Source: Rhodanobacteraceae bacterium (GTDB lineage Bacteria; Pseudomonadota; Gammaproteobacteria; Xanthomonadales; SZUA-5). From it: 64,000 nucleotides of DNA. The DNA lies in the NCBI GenBank assembly GCA_016713135.1, contig JADJPR010000001.1, positions 124,001 through 188,000 of the forward strand, given 5' to 3'. Both the position numbers and the translations under genes were made by a program. This document shows, piece after piece, positions 25,825-35,266 of the stretch (position 1 is the first letter of the stretch; each line of letters starts with the position of its first letter). The notes under the pieces were generated by a model. The model made no database searches and was not told where the DNA came from. It saw nothing but the letters and a program-made list of their open reading frames with translations.

Positions 25825-27423
25825 ATGAGCGAACGCGATGTGATGCAGTACGACGTGGTGATCGTCGGCGCCGGCCCGTCGGGTCTGGCGTGCGCGATCC
25901 GGCTGAAGCAGCTCAAGCCCGAGTTGTCGGTGTGCGTGATCGAGAAGGCCTCGGTGGTCGGCGCGCAGATCCTCTCTGGGGCGGTGATCGAGCCGCAGCC
26001 GCTGGACGAATTGCTGCCGGGCTGGCGCGACAATCCGCCGCCGGTGTGCGTGCCGGCCAAGCGCGACGATTTCCGTTTCCTGACGAAGACCCGCGCGTGG
26101 TCGATGCCGACCCCGCCGCAGATGCACAACCACGGCAATTTCATCGTCTCGCTGTCGGCGATGTGCGCGTGGATGGCGCCGCAGGCCGAAGCGCTGGGTG
26201 TCGAGATCTTCCCCGGCTTCGCCGCCGCCGAGACCCTGGTCGACGATGGTGGCAAGGTGATCGGGGTGCGCATCGGCGACATGGGCATCGCCAAGGACGG
26301 CACGCACAAGGACAGCTACACCCAGGGCATCGACATCCATGCCGGTGTCACCATCCTCGCCGAGGGCGCGCGCGGGCACCTGACCAAGCAGCTGATCAAG
26401 CGCTTCGAGCTGGACGCGAACTCGGACCCGCAGACCTATTCGATCGGCATCAAGGAACTGTGGCAGGTTCGCCCCGGCGCCGCCGAGCCCGGACTGATCA
26501 TGCACACCATCGGCTGGCCGATGGACAACGCGACCTATGGCGGCAGCTTCCTGTACCACCTGGACCAGGACCGCATCGCCCTCGGCGTCGTGGTCGGGCT
26601 CGATTACAAGGACCCGCTGTTCCAGCCCTACGAAGCATTCCAGCAGTGGAAGCACCACCCGTACATCCGCCGGATGCTGGAGGGGGGATCGATCATGTCG
26701 GCCGGTGCGCGCGCGATCGTCACCGGCGGCTACCAGTCGTTGCCGAAGGTGGAGATGCCGGGTGCGATGCTGGTCGGCGACACTGCCGGCCTGCTCAATG
26801 TGCCGAAAATCAAGGGCACCCACCAGGCCTTGCGCAGCGGCATGCTCGCCGCCGAACACTACGCGCAGAACGGGCGCGCCGAGGGTTGGGACTCCAAGCT
26901 GCGCGGATCGGCGGTGATGGACGAGTTGCGCCGCGTGCGCAACGTCAAGCCCGGCTTCAAGAAGGGATTGTGGGTGGGCCTGGCGAATGCCGGCATCGAG
27001 ACGGTGCTCGGCGGCGCCAGCCCGTGGACCCTGCGCAACAAGCCCGATTACGCGCAGATCAAGCGGGTGGACGACTATCCCGCGCCGGACCGCGGCTGGG
27101 GCGACCGCACCCTTGCCCCGCGCGACCGCCTGCAGGGCGTCTACTACGCTTCCACGGCGCACGAGGAAGACCAGCCGGTGCACCTCAAGGTGGCCGACAC
27201 CGCGATCTGCATCGACCAGTGCGCGCAGGAATACCAGAACCCCTGCACCCGCTTCTGCCCCGCCGGCGTCTACGAGATGGTCCAGGACGACGCCGGCAAG
27301 CGCCTGCAGATCAACAGCGCCAACTGCGTGCACTGCAAGACCTGCGACATCAAGGACCCCTACCAGATCATCAACTGGGTCACGCCGGAGGGCGGGTCGG
27401 GGCCGAATTACCAGAATCTTTGA
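25825..27423 (+). CDS. Electron transfer flavoprotein-ubiquinone oxidoreductase
   Basis: 532 residues. This membrane-associated enzyme passes electrons from ETF (fatty-acid and amino-acid oxidation) to ubiquinone. The N-terminal FAD motif is VVIVGAGPSGLACA near residue 13. A long FAD/quinone domain follows. The C terminus has a ferredoxin-like [4Fe-4S] set: CAQEYQNPCTRFCP, then CVHCKTCD, ending DPYQIINWVTPEGGSGPNY, which is diagnostic of ETF-QO. The ATG at 25825 is chosen because the upstream in-frame sequence is only glycine-rich translation of the G tract. Confidence 0.95.
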   Translation: MSERDVMQYDVVIVGAGPSGLACAIRLKQLKPELSVCVIEKASVVGAQILSGAVIEPQPLDELLPGWRDNPPPVCVPAKRDDFRFLTKTRAWSMPTPPQMHNHGNFIVSLSAMCAWMAPQAEALGVEIFPGFAAAETLVDDGGKVIGVRIGDMGIAKDGTHKDSYTQGIDIHAGVTILAEGARGHLTKQLIKRFELDANSDPQTYSIGIKELWQVRPGAAEPGLIMHTIGWPMDNATYGGSFLYHLDQDRIALGVVVGLDYKDPLFQPYEAFQQWKHHPYIRRMLEGGSIMSAGARAIVTGGYQSLPKVEMPGAMLVGDTAGLLNVPKIKGTHQALRSGMLAAEHYAQNGRAEGWDSKLRGSAVMDELRRVRNVKPGFKKGLWVGLANAGIETVLGGASPWTLRNKPDYAQIKRVDDYPAPDRGWGDRTLAPRDRLQGVYYASTAHEEDQPVHLKVADTAICIDQCAQEYQNPCTRFCPAGVYEMVQDDAGKRLQINSANCVHCKTCDIKDPYQIINWVTPEGGSGPNYQNL

Positions 27424-27427
27424 AGAC

Positions 27428-27590
27428 GGTTGTGGGTTCTGACGGCCGGTTGTGGGTTGTGGGTTCTGGGTTGTGGGCAGCGAGGGATGGCAAGCCCGTC
27501 GTCTGCGCAATTTGGTGCCACGCAATCGCCCGGGGCGATGTACCGCCAACTCCTTGTGCTGCCCACAACCCAGAACCCACAACCCAGAAC
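27428..27590. repeat. Inverted-repeat element, family B (GTTGTGGG words), copy 2
   Basis: Left arm 27428-27477 repeats GGTTGTGGG/GGTTCTGGG 7-mers; right arm 27561-27590 repeats CCCACAA/CCCAGAA. It starts 5 bp after the ETF-QO stop and ends 2 bp before the mutM stop (convergent genes). The loop shares a segment with the element at 25718. Confidence 0.8.
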
Positions 27591-27591
27591 C

Positions 27592-28404
27592 CTACCTCTG
27601 GCAGCGCCCACACCAGAAGCTCGACCGCTGCCCGATGACCGCGGCGCGCACCGGCGCGCCGCAGGTCTTGCACGGCTCGCCAGCGCGGCCGTAGACCAGC
27701 AGTTCCTGTTCGAAGTAGCCGGGCTCACCGTCCGGGCGCAGGAAGTCGCGCAGGGTGGTGCCGCCGCGTTCGATGGCGTGGGCGAGGATCGTCTTGATTG
27801 CCTGCGCGAGGGCTTCGTAGCGCGCCAGAGACACGCGGCCGGCGGCGCGGCGCGGGTCGATGCCGGCGCGGAACAGCGCTTCGGCGGCGTAGATGTTACC
27901 CACGCCGACGACGATCGCCTGGTCCATCAGGAAGTGCTTGACCGGCCCGCTGCGGCCATGCGCGCGGGCGTGCAGGTAGCCGCCGTCGAATCCGCCATCG
28001 AAGGGTTCGGGCCCGAGGCCAGCCAGCAGCGGATGCACCTCGCCTGCCGGTTGCCACAGCAGGCAGCCGAAGCGCCTGGGGTCGTTGTAGCGCAGCAGCC
28101 GGCCGTCATCGAGCTCCAGGTCCCAGTGGTCGTGCGTGCGCAGCGGCACCTCGCCGTCGAGCACCCGCAGGCTGCCGCTCATGCCCAGGTGCACGATCGC
28201 GCTTCCGCGCGGATTGTCGATCAGCAGGTACTTGGCGCGCCGGCGCACGCGTGCCAGCGGCAGCCGGGCCAGTTCATCGCCCAGGCGCTCGTCGACCGGC
28301 CAGCGCAGCCGCCGCTCGCGCACCAGCAGCCGCCGCACCGTGCGGCCCACCAGATGCGGCTCGATCCCGCGGCGCGTGGTTTCGACTTCGGGTAGTTCGG
28401 GCAT
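27592..28404 (-). CDS. mutM: Formamidopyrimidine-DNA glycosylase
   Basis: 270 residues. Fpg excises oxidised purines (8-oxoguanine) and nicks abasic sites. It begins MPELPEVETTRRG, with the catalytic Pro after the initiator Met and Glu next to it. The RYNDPRRFG loop and the H2TH region (NIYAAEALFRAGIDP) are present. The C-terminal zinc finger is CKTCGAPV...FWCGRCQR. The length matches the family. Its start is 9 bp from the family F repeat, so its promoter lies in or beyond that element. Confidence 0.97.
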   Translation of the reverse strand: MPELPEVETTRRGIEPHLVGRTVRRLLVRERRLRWPVDERLGDELARLPLARVRRRAKYLLIDNPRGSAIVHLGMSGSLRVLDGEVPLRTHDHWDLELDDGRLLRYNDPRRFGCLLWQPAGEVHPLLAGLGPEPFDGGFDGGYLHARAHGRSGPVKHFLMDQAIVVGVGNIYAAEALFRAGIDPRRAAGRVSLARYEALAQAIKTILAHAIERGGTTLRDFLRPDGEPGYFEQELLVYGRAGEPCKTCGAPVRAAVIGQRSSFWCGRCQR

Positions 28405-28412
28405 CGGGGAGC

Positions 28413-28546
28413 CGTGAAAAGTGAAAAGTGAAAAGTGAAAAGTGAAATGGAGGAGCGGCTACCGACTCTGCGGCAACTCAGTCAGTCATGAAATCGCCCC
28501 AGGTTCCGGGGCCTGACTTTTCACCTTTCACTTTTCACTTTTCACC
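28413..28546. repeat. Inverted-repeat element, family F (GTGAAAA words)
   Basis: Left arm 28413-28448 is a tandem run of GTGAAAA 7-mers; right arm 28515-28546 is CTTTTCA 7-mers in reverse complement. The loop is ~66 bases. It fills the space between the mutM start and the LOG-gene stop. It is far less G+C-rich than its surroundings. Confidence 0.85.
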
Positions 28547-28549
28547 GCT

Positions 28550-29146
28550 TCACCTCGCCGTCGCCAGACTCCGCGCATCCTCGCGCCAGCGCGGGGTGGC
28601 GCGGATGGTGGGCAGCACATCCTCGGCGCGTTCCACGAGGGTCCACATGGCGCGATGTTCGGGGTTCATGAAGCGCTCGTCGATGCTGCGGTCCAGCAGG
28701 CGTACCACGTCGTCGTAGAAACCACGGGTGTTGAGCAGGATGATCGGGCCGAAGTACAGGCCCAGGCGCTTCAGGGTGATCGCCTCGAACAGCTCCTCCA
28801 GGGTGCCGCAGCCGCCGGGCAGCGCGACCACCGCGTCGCTGCCGGTGAGCAGCTTGTGCTTGCGTTCGCGCATGTCCTCGACCAGTTCCAGCCGGGTCAG
28901 TCCCGGATGGCCCCATTCGAGGTCCGCCATGAAACGCGGCAGGATGCCGATGACTTCGCCGCCGGCGGCCAGCGCGCCATCGGCCACTGCGCCCATCGAT
29001 CCCATGCTGCCGCCGCCATAGACCACGCTGCAGCCGCCGCTGGCGAGGGCGCGACCGAGGGTCTCGGCCTCCGCGCGGTAGACCGGGTCCGCCGCCTGGC
29101 TGGATGCGCAATAGACACAGACGCGCAGCCCGCCAGATGCGCTCAC
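28550..29146 (-). CDS. LOG family protein (TIGR00730)
   Basis: 198 residues. The family signature PGGCGTLEE near residue 112 and GGGSMGSMGAVADGAL near residue 45 mark a Rossmann-fold nucleotide phosphoribohydrolase of the cytokinin-activating LOG type. In bacteria such enzymes cleave AMP or modified adenosine monophosphates to the base and ribose 5-phosphate; the in vivo substrate here is unknown. The start codon overlaps the stop of the upstream DUF4124 gene by four bases, which shows an operon. Confidence 0.92.
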   Translation of the reverse strand: MSASGGLRVCVYCASSQAADPVYRAEAETLGRALASGGCSVVYGGGSMGSMGAVADGALAAGGEVIGILPRFMADLEWGHPGLTRLELVEDMRERKHKLLTGSDAVVALPGGCGTLEELFEAITLKRLGLYFGPIILLNTRGFYDDVVRLLDRSIDERFMNPEHRAMWTLVERAEDVLPTIRATPRWREDARSLATAR

Positions 29147-29784
29147 TTGTCCCCCGCCTTGCCCGCTTCCGCGCGCGCGAGGGCGGCCTTGTACTTTGCG
29201 AAGTCCCGGTCGTAATCGGCCTTGGCGGTGATCTTCTCGGCTTCCTTCTTCACCAGGAAGGCCTTCTGCCGGTCGATCTCGACGCGCTCGCTGGAGATCA
29301 TCTGCTTGAGGGCATCGCTGACTGGACGACCAGCGCGCTCCATCTCCGCGGCCTGCGCCACCAGTTTGCCGAGGCTCTGCTCGCGCGAATTGATTTCGAT
29401 GCGGCGCGCGTCGATGGTCTGCGCCAACAGGTCCATACGCTGGTTGTAGGCGCGCGTCAGATCCTCCTCGCTGGCGTAGGAATTCAGCAGCGCCTCGTCG
29501 GCCTTGCGCTGACGCTCGGCCTCCGCTGCCCTGTCCGCTTCGGCCTTCTCGGCTGCCCTGATCGCCGCCAGTTCCTCCGGCGTCATGGCACGGTCCACCC
29601 GTTCGACCGACACGCCCTGGTCGCTCAGACGCTCGCGCGCGTACTCCTTGGCCTCAGGTGGGATCGAGTCGCTGTAATGGATGTTGCCGTCCTTGTCGGT
29701 CCACTTGTAAAGCTTGCTTCCCTGCGCTGCCACCGGCGCTATCAGGATGGCGAGAACGGCAACCGTCAAGATGCGTACGAGCAT
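29143..29784 (-). CDS. DUF4124 domain secreted protein
   Basis: 213 residues. A signal peptide (residues 1-20, ending VAAQG) is followed directly by the DUF4124 motif KLYKWTDKDGNIHYSDSIPPEA, common in gammaproteobacterial exported proteins. Residues ~70-210 are charged and helical (Ala/Glu/Lys/Arg-rich), with heptad-like spacing that suggests a coiled coil. No catalytic residues are seen. It is cotranscribed with the LOG-family gene. The function is unknown. Confidence 0.85.
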   Translation of the reverse strand: MLVRILTVAVLAILIAPVAAQGSKLYKWTDKDGNIHYSDSIPPEAKEYARERLSDQGVSVERVDRAMTPEELAAIRAAEKAEADRAAEAERQRKADEALLNSYASEEDLTRAYNQRMDLLAQTIDARRIEINSREQSLGKLVAQAAEMERAGRPVSDALKQMISSERVEIDRQKAFLVKKEAEKITAKADYDRDFAKYKAALARAEAGKAGDK

Positions 29785-29871
29785 GAATCTCCCTCCGCGA
29801 AAACCGCAGTGATGCACCGCATTGTAGGCGCCCCAGCCTCGCACAGGCTGAATCGATGTGCAAAAGCGAGG

Positions 29872-29990
29872 GTTGTGAGTTGTGGGTTCTGGGTTTTGGG
29901 CAGCAGGGTCAACGGCGTAGAGCACGGTCTTGCGCGCCGTTGCCGCCCACAACCCACAACCCACAACCCACAACCCACAACCCACAACCC
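29872..29990. repeat. Inverted-repeat element, family B, copy 3
   Basis: Left arm 29872-29900 (GGTTGTG/GGGTTCT words) and right arm 29946-29990, six tandem CCCACAA units. It ends 6 bp before the stop of the helicase gene. Confidence 0.8.
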
Positions 29991-29996
29991 TCCCCT

Positions 29997-32900
29997 TCAA
30001 TCCAGCAACGCCAGCCAATCCTCCGGCGCCAGCATCGCCGCCAGCGACTGGCCGGACTCGTCGAACAGCGCATCGGCTAGCTCGCGCTTGCGGGCTTGCA
30101 GGGCGAGGATGCGCTCCTCGATGGTGTCGCCGGCGATCAGGCGGTAGACGAACACCGGTTTGTCCTGGCCAATGCGATGCGCGCGGTCGGTGGCCTGGGA
30201 TTCGACCGCGGGATTCCACCAGGGGTCGTAGTGGATCACGGTGTCGGCGCGGGTCAGGTTGAGGCCGAAGCCGCCGGCGCGCAGGCTGATCAGGAACACC
30301 GGCACTTCGCCGCGCTGGAAGCGCTGCACCGGGGCGGCGCGGTCCTCGGTCTGGCCGGTCAGCTTGACGTAGCGGATGCGCTCGTGCGCGAGTTCGGCCT
30401 CGATCAGCTCCAGCATGCTGGTGAACTGGCTGAACACCAGGATGCGCCGGCCCGCCGCGATCAGTTCGTGCAGCATGTCCATCAGGTCGTCGAGCTTGGC
30501 CGAGTTGACCGCCTTGCCGCGCTCGGGTGCGATCAGCCGCGGGTCGCAGCAGACCTGGCGCAGGCGCATCAGGCCTTCGAGCACGCGCATGCGGTTGCGC
30601 TCGAAACTCTGCGTGGCGATGTAGCCGCGGATCTCCTCGGCATAGCTCGCGCGCAGGGTGTCGTAGAGATCGCGCTGGCGGCCTTCCAGCGGGATGGTGC
30701 GGGTGACCTCGGTCTTCTGCGGCAGGTCGGCGACCACCTGGTCCTTGGTGCGCCGCAGCAGGAAAGGCCGGATGCGCCGGCGCAGGCGCTCGCGCACATC
30801 GCGGTCGCGGCCCTTTTCGATCGGCTTGCGGAAATGCCGGGTGAAGTCGGCCTTCGACCCGAGCAGGCCCGGCAGCAGGAAGTCGAACTGGGCCCAGAGT
30901 TCGCCCAGATGATTCTCCAGCGGCGTGCCGGTCAGGCACACGCGCTGGCGTGCCTCCAGCTTGCGCGCCGCGCGCGCAGCGAGCGTCGCGGGGTTCTTCA
31001 CCATCTGCGATTCGTCCAGCACCACCACATGCCAGGGCTGCGCCACCAGCGTGTCCAGGTCGCGCGCGAGCACCGGGTAGGTGGTCAGCACGAGGTCGGC
31101 GCCAGCGATGCCGCGGCGGCGCTTGCCGCGCTCCGGCCCTGCGTGCACCAGCTGGGTCAGGCCCGGGGCAAAGCGTGCCGCCTCGGCCGCCCAGTTCGGC
31201 AGCACGCTCTTGGGACACACGACCAGCGAGGGCCGGTCCATGCGCCCCGCTTCCTTCTCGCCGACCAGCCAAGCGAGCACCTGCAGCGTCTTGCCCAGGC
31301 CCATGTCGTCGGCGAGGATGCCGGAGAGCCCCGATTCGCCGAGGAAGCGCAGCCAGGACAGGCCTTCCACCTAGTAGGGGCGCAGCGAAGCGCGGACGCC
31401 CTCCGGTACCGGGGTGGCCGGCATGCCGGCATAGCGCGCCAGCTTTTCTGCGAGTTCGCGCACCGCGCCGCCGCCGGGCCAGAGCTTGCGTCCGCTGCCG
31501 AGCTCGTTTTCCAGTTCCACCAGAGCCGCGGCGCGTGCGCGCGGCAACTGCAACCGGCGCTGGTCGGCGCCGCCGCTCTCGCTCAGCTCGTTCAGGGTAT
31601 CGAGGATGAAGCGCAGGCGCCCGGCGGCGATCGGCAGGCGCCGCTCACCCGGCAGGGTCAGCGCGACGATCGCATCGGAAGCCGTCGGCAGATCGTTGAA
31701 GCGCCCTTCGCGCAGGCCTTCGCGCAGCACCGGCAGCAGGTTGATGCGCTCGCCGTCCACCTCGATGCCCAGTTCCAGCGTCAGCGCGCCCGCCAGCGAG
31801 TCGGCCTCGACCTCGCCGTAGAAACGGTACTCGGCGTCGATCAGCTTGAGCGGGAAGCGCGGGCCGTACTCCAGCCGCCAGCCCTCGCTGCGCAGCTTCG
31901 GCAACATCACATAGCAGAACTCGTTGAGCGCCTGCGGATCGCCGTCGGGGTTGATCACCCAGTCGCTCTGCTGCAGCCCCGGATGGTCGATCAGCGCATG
32001 CCGGTTGGAAATCAGGCCAAGCTGCTTCAGACGCGTGGCGAGTTCGCGCTCGCGGCCACGGTCGCGTGGATACACGCGCACCTGCTCGCCATCGTAGAGG
32101 CTGAGTTCCTCGGTCGGATCGCCCTCGCCCACGCGCGCCGGCCCATAGCGGAAGGACAGCCGGGCGAAGGCGATCAGGCGCGCGGTGCGGCGCCCGCGCG
32201 ATTCGTGTGCGCCGGCGCTCTGGTGCAAGGTGAGGATCGGGATCGGCGCCGCGACCGGGGGGTGTTCCACCGCAAACTCGCGCGGCAGCGGAAAGTCCTC
32301 GGGCAGCCGCGAGCGGTAGCGCGCGAGGAAATCGCCGACCGCGCCGGCGGTCAGCGGCGGCAGCGCGATCAGTTCGGCGACCAGAGCCGGATCCAGGTCC
32401 ACCTCGAGCACGCCGATCTGGCGCGCCAGCGGATCGACATAGATCCATCCCGACCCGAGGCGCACGCATTCGCCACCGCCGGCGCCGATCGCCAGCCGCT
32501 GGCAGCCGCGCCCATCGATCACCCAGGACCAATGCGGTACGCGCGGCGCGCCGGGCGCCACCAGCAGGCCCGGCCGCTGCCAGGCGCAGCTGCCCTCGGC
32601 GGCCACCGCCAGCACCTGCTCGAACACCCCGGCGCCGGGCAGCCACCAATGCTCGCCTTCGAACCAGGCCAGTCTGGCGCGCTCGGCGCCGGCCAGCAGC
32701 GTGCCCGAGGAGGGCGACAATGCCAGCCGCCACTCGGGCTTCAGTTGCCCCGGCGCCAGCGACTCGAAGCGCCAGCCGCCGCCGCTCGCCGCGGCGATCC
32801 AGCGGCCCAGGCGCAGCCCGAGGGCGCGCTGGGCACCCAGGCTCGCCGCCAGCCAGCCGATGCGGCCCTCCTGCGGCTGCACCGGATTGACGCGCGGCCC

Positions 32901-33214
32901 TGGCGCAAGTGTCGCCGCCGCGCTGGCTGTCCGCTGTCGTGCAGCAACAACGCTACGGCGTGCTTGCACCCGACCTGCACCGGGCAGCTGCAGTGCGATT
33001 CGATCCGCCACTGCTCGTCGCGCGGCCATGCCCGCACATGCACCCGGTAAGGCGTGCGCCGCGAGCCGCGGACCTCACCGACGAGGACCCGTTCGGCGCC
33101 GATCTCGCGCTGGTCGAACCACAGCACGCGACCCTCGCGGGCGTAGCGCTGTCCGCGCCGCAGGTCGACCTCGGCAAAGCTTGCGCGCAACTGATCGAGG
33201 CCAGGCCGCCACAT
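29997..33214 (-). pseudogene. SWIM zinc-finger SNF2/RapA-type helicase, broken by a frameshift and an amber codon
   Basis: The N terminus (from ATG 33214) contains a SWIM motif, SHCSCPVQVGCKHAVALL (CxCxnCxH). Near 32940-32960 the continuation (ASAAATLAPGPRVNP onward) is in another frame. The frame then runs to VRASLRPY and meets TAG (31371-31373), where the family has Gln (LRPYQ.EGLSWL); CAG to TAG is a single change. Immediately beyond, the SNF2 core is intact: ADDMGLGKTLQ (Walker A), DESQ (DEAH box), and the helicase C motifs, including QATDRAHRIGQ, ending at 29997. The family is a DNA-stimulated ATPase/chromatin-remodeller-like protein of unknown bacterial role. Two independent lesions suggest decay or base-call errors. 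Confidence 0.75.
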
Positions 33215-33595
33215 GTCCGTCGAACGCGCTCCGCGAAAGGCAAACCACGGAGCTTAGCATCCGCCGGGCCCCTGGGATTCAGCCTGAGTGGCGCAAGCTG
33301 ACCGAGGTTTGCACGCCGAGCCCGCCCCCTCGGTTGCCGGACTTTCTTAACGGCATGCTGAGGAATGCATCGCAAACCGCGATTCTGCAAGGGATATGCT
33401 GTGTGGTATTCTGAAAGGGCTGCGCGGTGGACGCGTCAGCCGGGAATGCCGGGGACCGGCACCCGGACGTTGCTGGGCCGGCATCGCCGGGCGTGCCGTC
33501 GGGCTGCGCGGCTCGTGATCGATCCGTCCACGGTGCACGAATGGCCGTGTGGCACCTACACTGTGGTCCGATTGCACGGACCGAGGGTGATGCAG

Positions 33596-35167
33596 ATGAA
33601 CAGATTCCTCGCTTTCCTGGCTGCCTTGCTGCTCGCGACGCCCTTGCTGGCCAAGGGGGACGCATCCGCGCGCGCGCCCCTGGCGCCGCCGAGCCTGTCG
33701 GTCATCACTGGCACCCCATTGACCATCAACGTCGCCTCCGACAACTCCTACCAGATCTTCAACAGCAACGTCGGCAGCGCCGGCCAGATCTATCCCAGCA
33801 GCCAGACCACCACCGCCGACATGGGCTGGTTCGTCGACATCAACGGCACCCTGTACGCTCCGAACTTCGGCGAGCACGGCACCACCGCCACCAGCGGTCT
33901 GGGCGCCTACATTCCTTTCGGCGAAACCTCGATGACGGCGGTGACCGGTTCCGGCACGTCGGCGTCACCATTCGCCGTGACGGTCAGCGTCAACCTGGGC
34001 GACAGCGGTTTCCGCGCCACCAAGACCACCACCTACGTCAACGGCAATGGCTATTTCACCGAACGCTTCCGCCTGGTCAACGTCGGCGGCGCCACTGCGC
34101 AGGTGTCGATCTTCCTCGGCAGCGACATCTACCTGGCGAACAGCGATTCGGGCCGGCCGTTCCTGGAGCCGACGTCTCGCAGTCCAGGTGGACGCACCTG
34201 CGCCGGTGTGACGCCGGAGTACACCATCCTGCATATCCCGTTGACCCCGGCGCAGCGCTACACCGGTGCCTTCTACTCCAACGTTTGGTCGCAGATCGGA
34301 GCCGGATCCCTCAACAACCAGATCGACGGCAGCCCCTGTATCGACAATGGTGCGGCATTGCAGTGGTCGAAGCAGGTCACGCCGCTGGGCAGTTTCACCG
34401 TGCTCGCCGCGACTTCCTTTGGCGACGTTCCCGACATCACCCAATTCAACATCACGGACGTCAGTCCGGCGCAGGGCGTGATCGGCACGACGGTGGATGT
34501 CACCATTTCCGGATACGGCTTCCTGCCGGCCACCACCTTCGATTTCGGCTCGGGAATCACCGTCAGCAATGTCCAGCTGATCAACTCGACCACCGTGACG
34601 GCGCGCCTGGAAATTGCCGCCGACGCGATGCTGGGCTTCCGCGACGTCATCGCCACCCAGGTGCCCGGGGGCATCGTTGCCACCCTGATCGACGGTTTCG
34701 TGGTGGTCGAGCCACCGATCTGGAACTACAGCATCAACGGATTCAATACGGTCAATCAGCAGGCCGTGGCTTGCGTGCGCTCCAAGTTCCCGTTCGATCC
34801 CACCAGCAACGCCGAGGGCTGGGCACCGAGTGAGGGCGAGTGGTTCACCGCGAATACGGTCAATCCGCTGATCCCGCTGCCGCCCACGGGTCTGGCGCGC
34901 GCGATCCTCGACTGCTACCTCAGTCCCTTCGTCTGGAATGCGGAAATCGGTTACCTGCACGACCGATACTGCTGGCTGGATCCGGCTCCCTGGTACCAGG
35001 GCGACTATCCGGAAGTGCGTGTCGCGCAGCTGAAACTGTATGACGCGGTGAACAGCGTCTGCATGGGTCCGCAGCCCGGCTGGCCGATCTACGAGTCGGA
35101 AGTGCCGATGACCCGCACGCTGTTCTTCCGCCAGGCGCTGCCGCGCAACGGCTTCGAAGAGCCCTGA
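33596..35167 (+). CDS. Large secreted protein with IPT/TIG-like domain
   Basis: About 523 residues from the second ATG (33596), which has GAGGGTG at a suitable distance upstream. Signal peptide: MNRFLAFLAALLLATPLLA. Residues ~25-270 form a beta-rich domain (Thr/Ser/Gly/Asn-rich; TTYVNGNGYFTERFRLVNVGG) without catalytic motifs. Residues ~285-370 look like an IPT/TIG immunoglobulin-like fold (ITDVSPAQGVIGTTVDVTISGYGF). A Trp/Tyr/Cys-rich C-terminal part ends RNGFEEP, similar to the GFE endings of exported proteins in this order. The role is unknown. The 380 bp upstream (33215-33595) holds no gene that I can support. Confidence 0.7.
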   Translation: MNRFLAFLAALLLATPLLAKGDASARAPLAPPSLSVITGTPLTINVASDNSYQIFNSNVGSAGQIYPSSQTTTADMGWFVDINGTLYAPNFGEHGTTATSGLGAYIPFGETSMTAVTGSGTSASPFAVTVSVNLGDSGFRATKTTTYVNGNGYFTERFRLVNVGGATAQVSIFLGSDIYLANSDSGRPFLEPTSRSPGGRTCAGVTPEYTILHIPLTPAQRYTGAFYSNVWSQIGAGSLNNQIDGSPCIDNGAALQWSKQVTPLGSFTVLAATSFGDVPDITQFNITDVSPAQGVIGTTVDVTISGYGFLPATTFDFGSGITVSNVQLINSTTVTARLEIAADAMLGFRDVIATQVPGGIVATLIDGFVVVEPPIWNYSINGFNTVNQQAVACVRSKFPFDPTSNAEGWAPSEGEWFTANTVNPLIPLPPTGLARAILDCYLSPFVWNAEIGYLHDRYCWLDPAPWYQGDYPEVRVAQLKLYDAVNSVCMGPQPGWPIYESEVPMTRTLFFRQALPRNGFEEP

Positions 35168-35171
35168 GCGT

Positions 35172-35258
35172 TCGACGCGGAGGCACGGAGGACGTGGAGG
35201 AACGCTGACAAGGCGTCTCGGGTGCTTTTGTCCCTGCGCTTGGCGTCTCCGGGTTGAT
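35172..35258. repeat. Degenerate family C repeat
   Basis: GACGCGGAGGCACGGAGGACG-like words at the left and a weak complementary GCGTCTCCGGGTT segment at the right, a decayed relative of the elements at 3941 and 60414. It fills the convergent gap between the secreted protein and ppc. Confidence 0.55.
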
Positions 35259-35266
35259 CAGGGCTG

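Noticed and set aside
33365..33595. Leader of the secreted protein considered as a c-di-GMP or other riboswitch
   Set aside because: GC-rich stem-forming sequence is present, but no conserved riboswitch core could be recognised.
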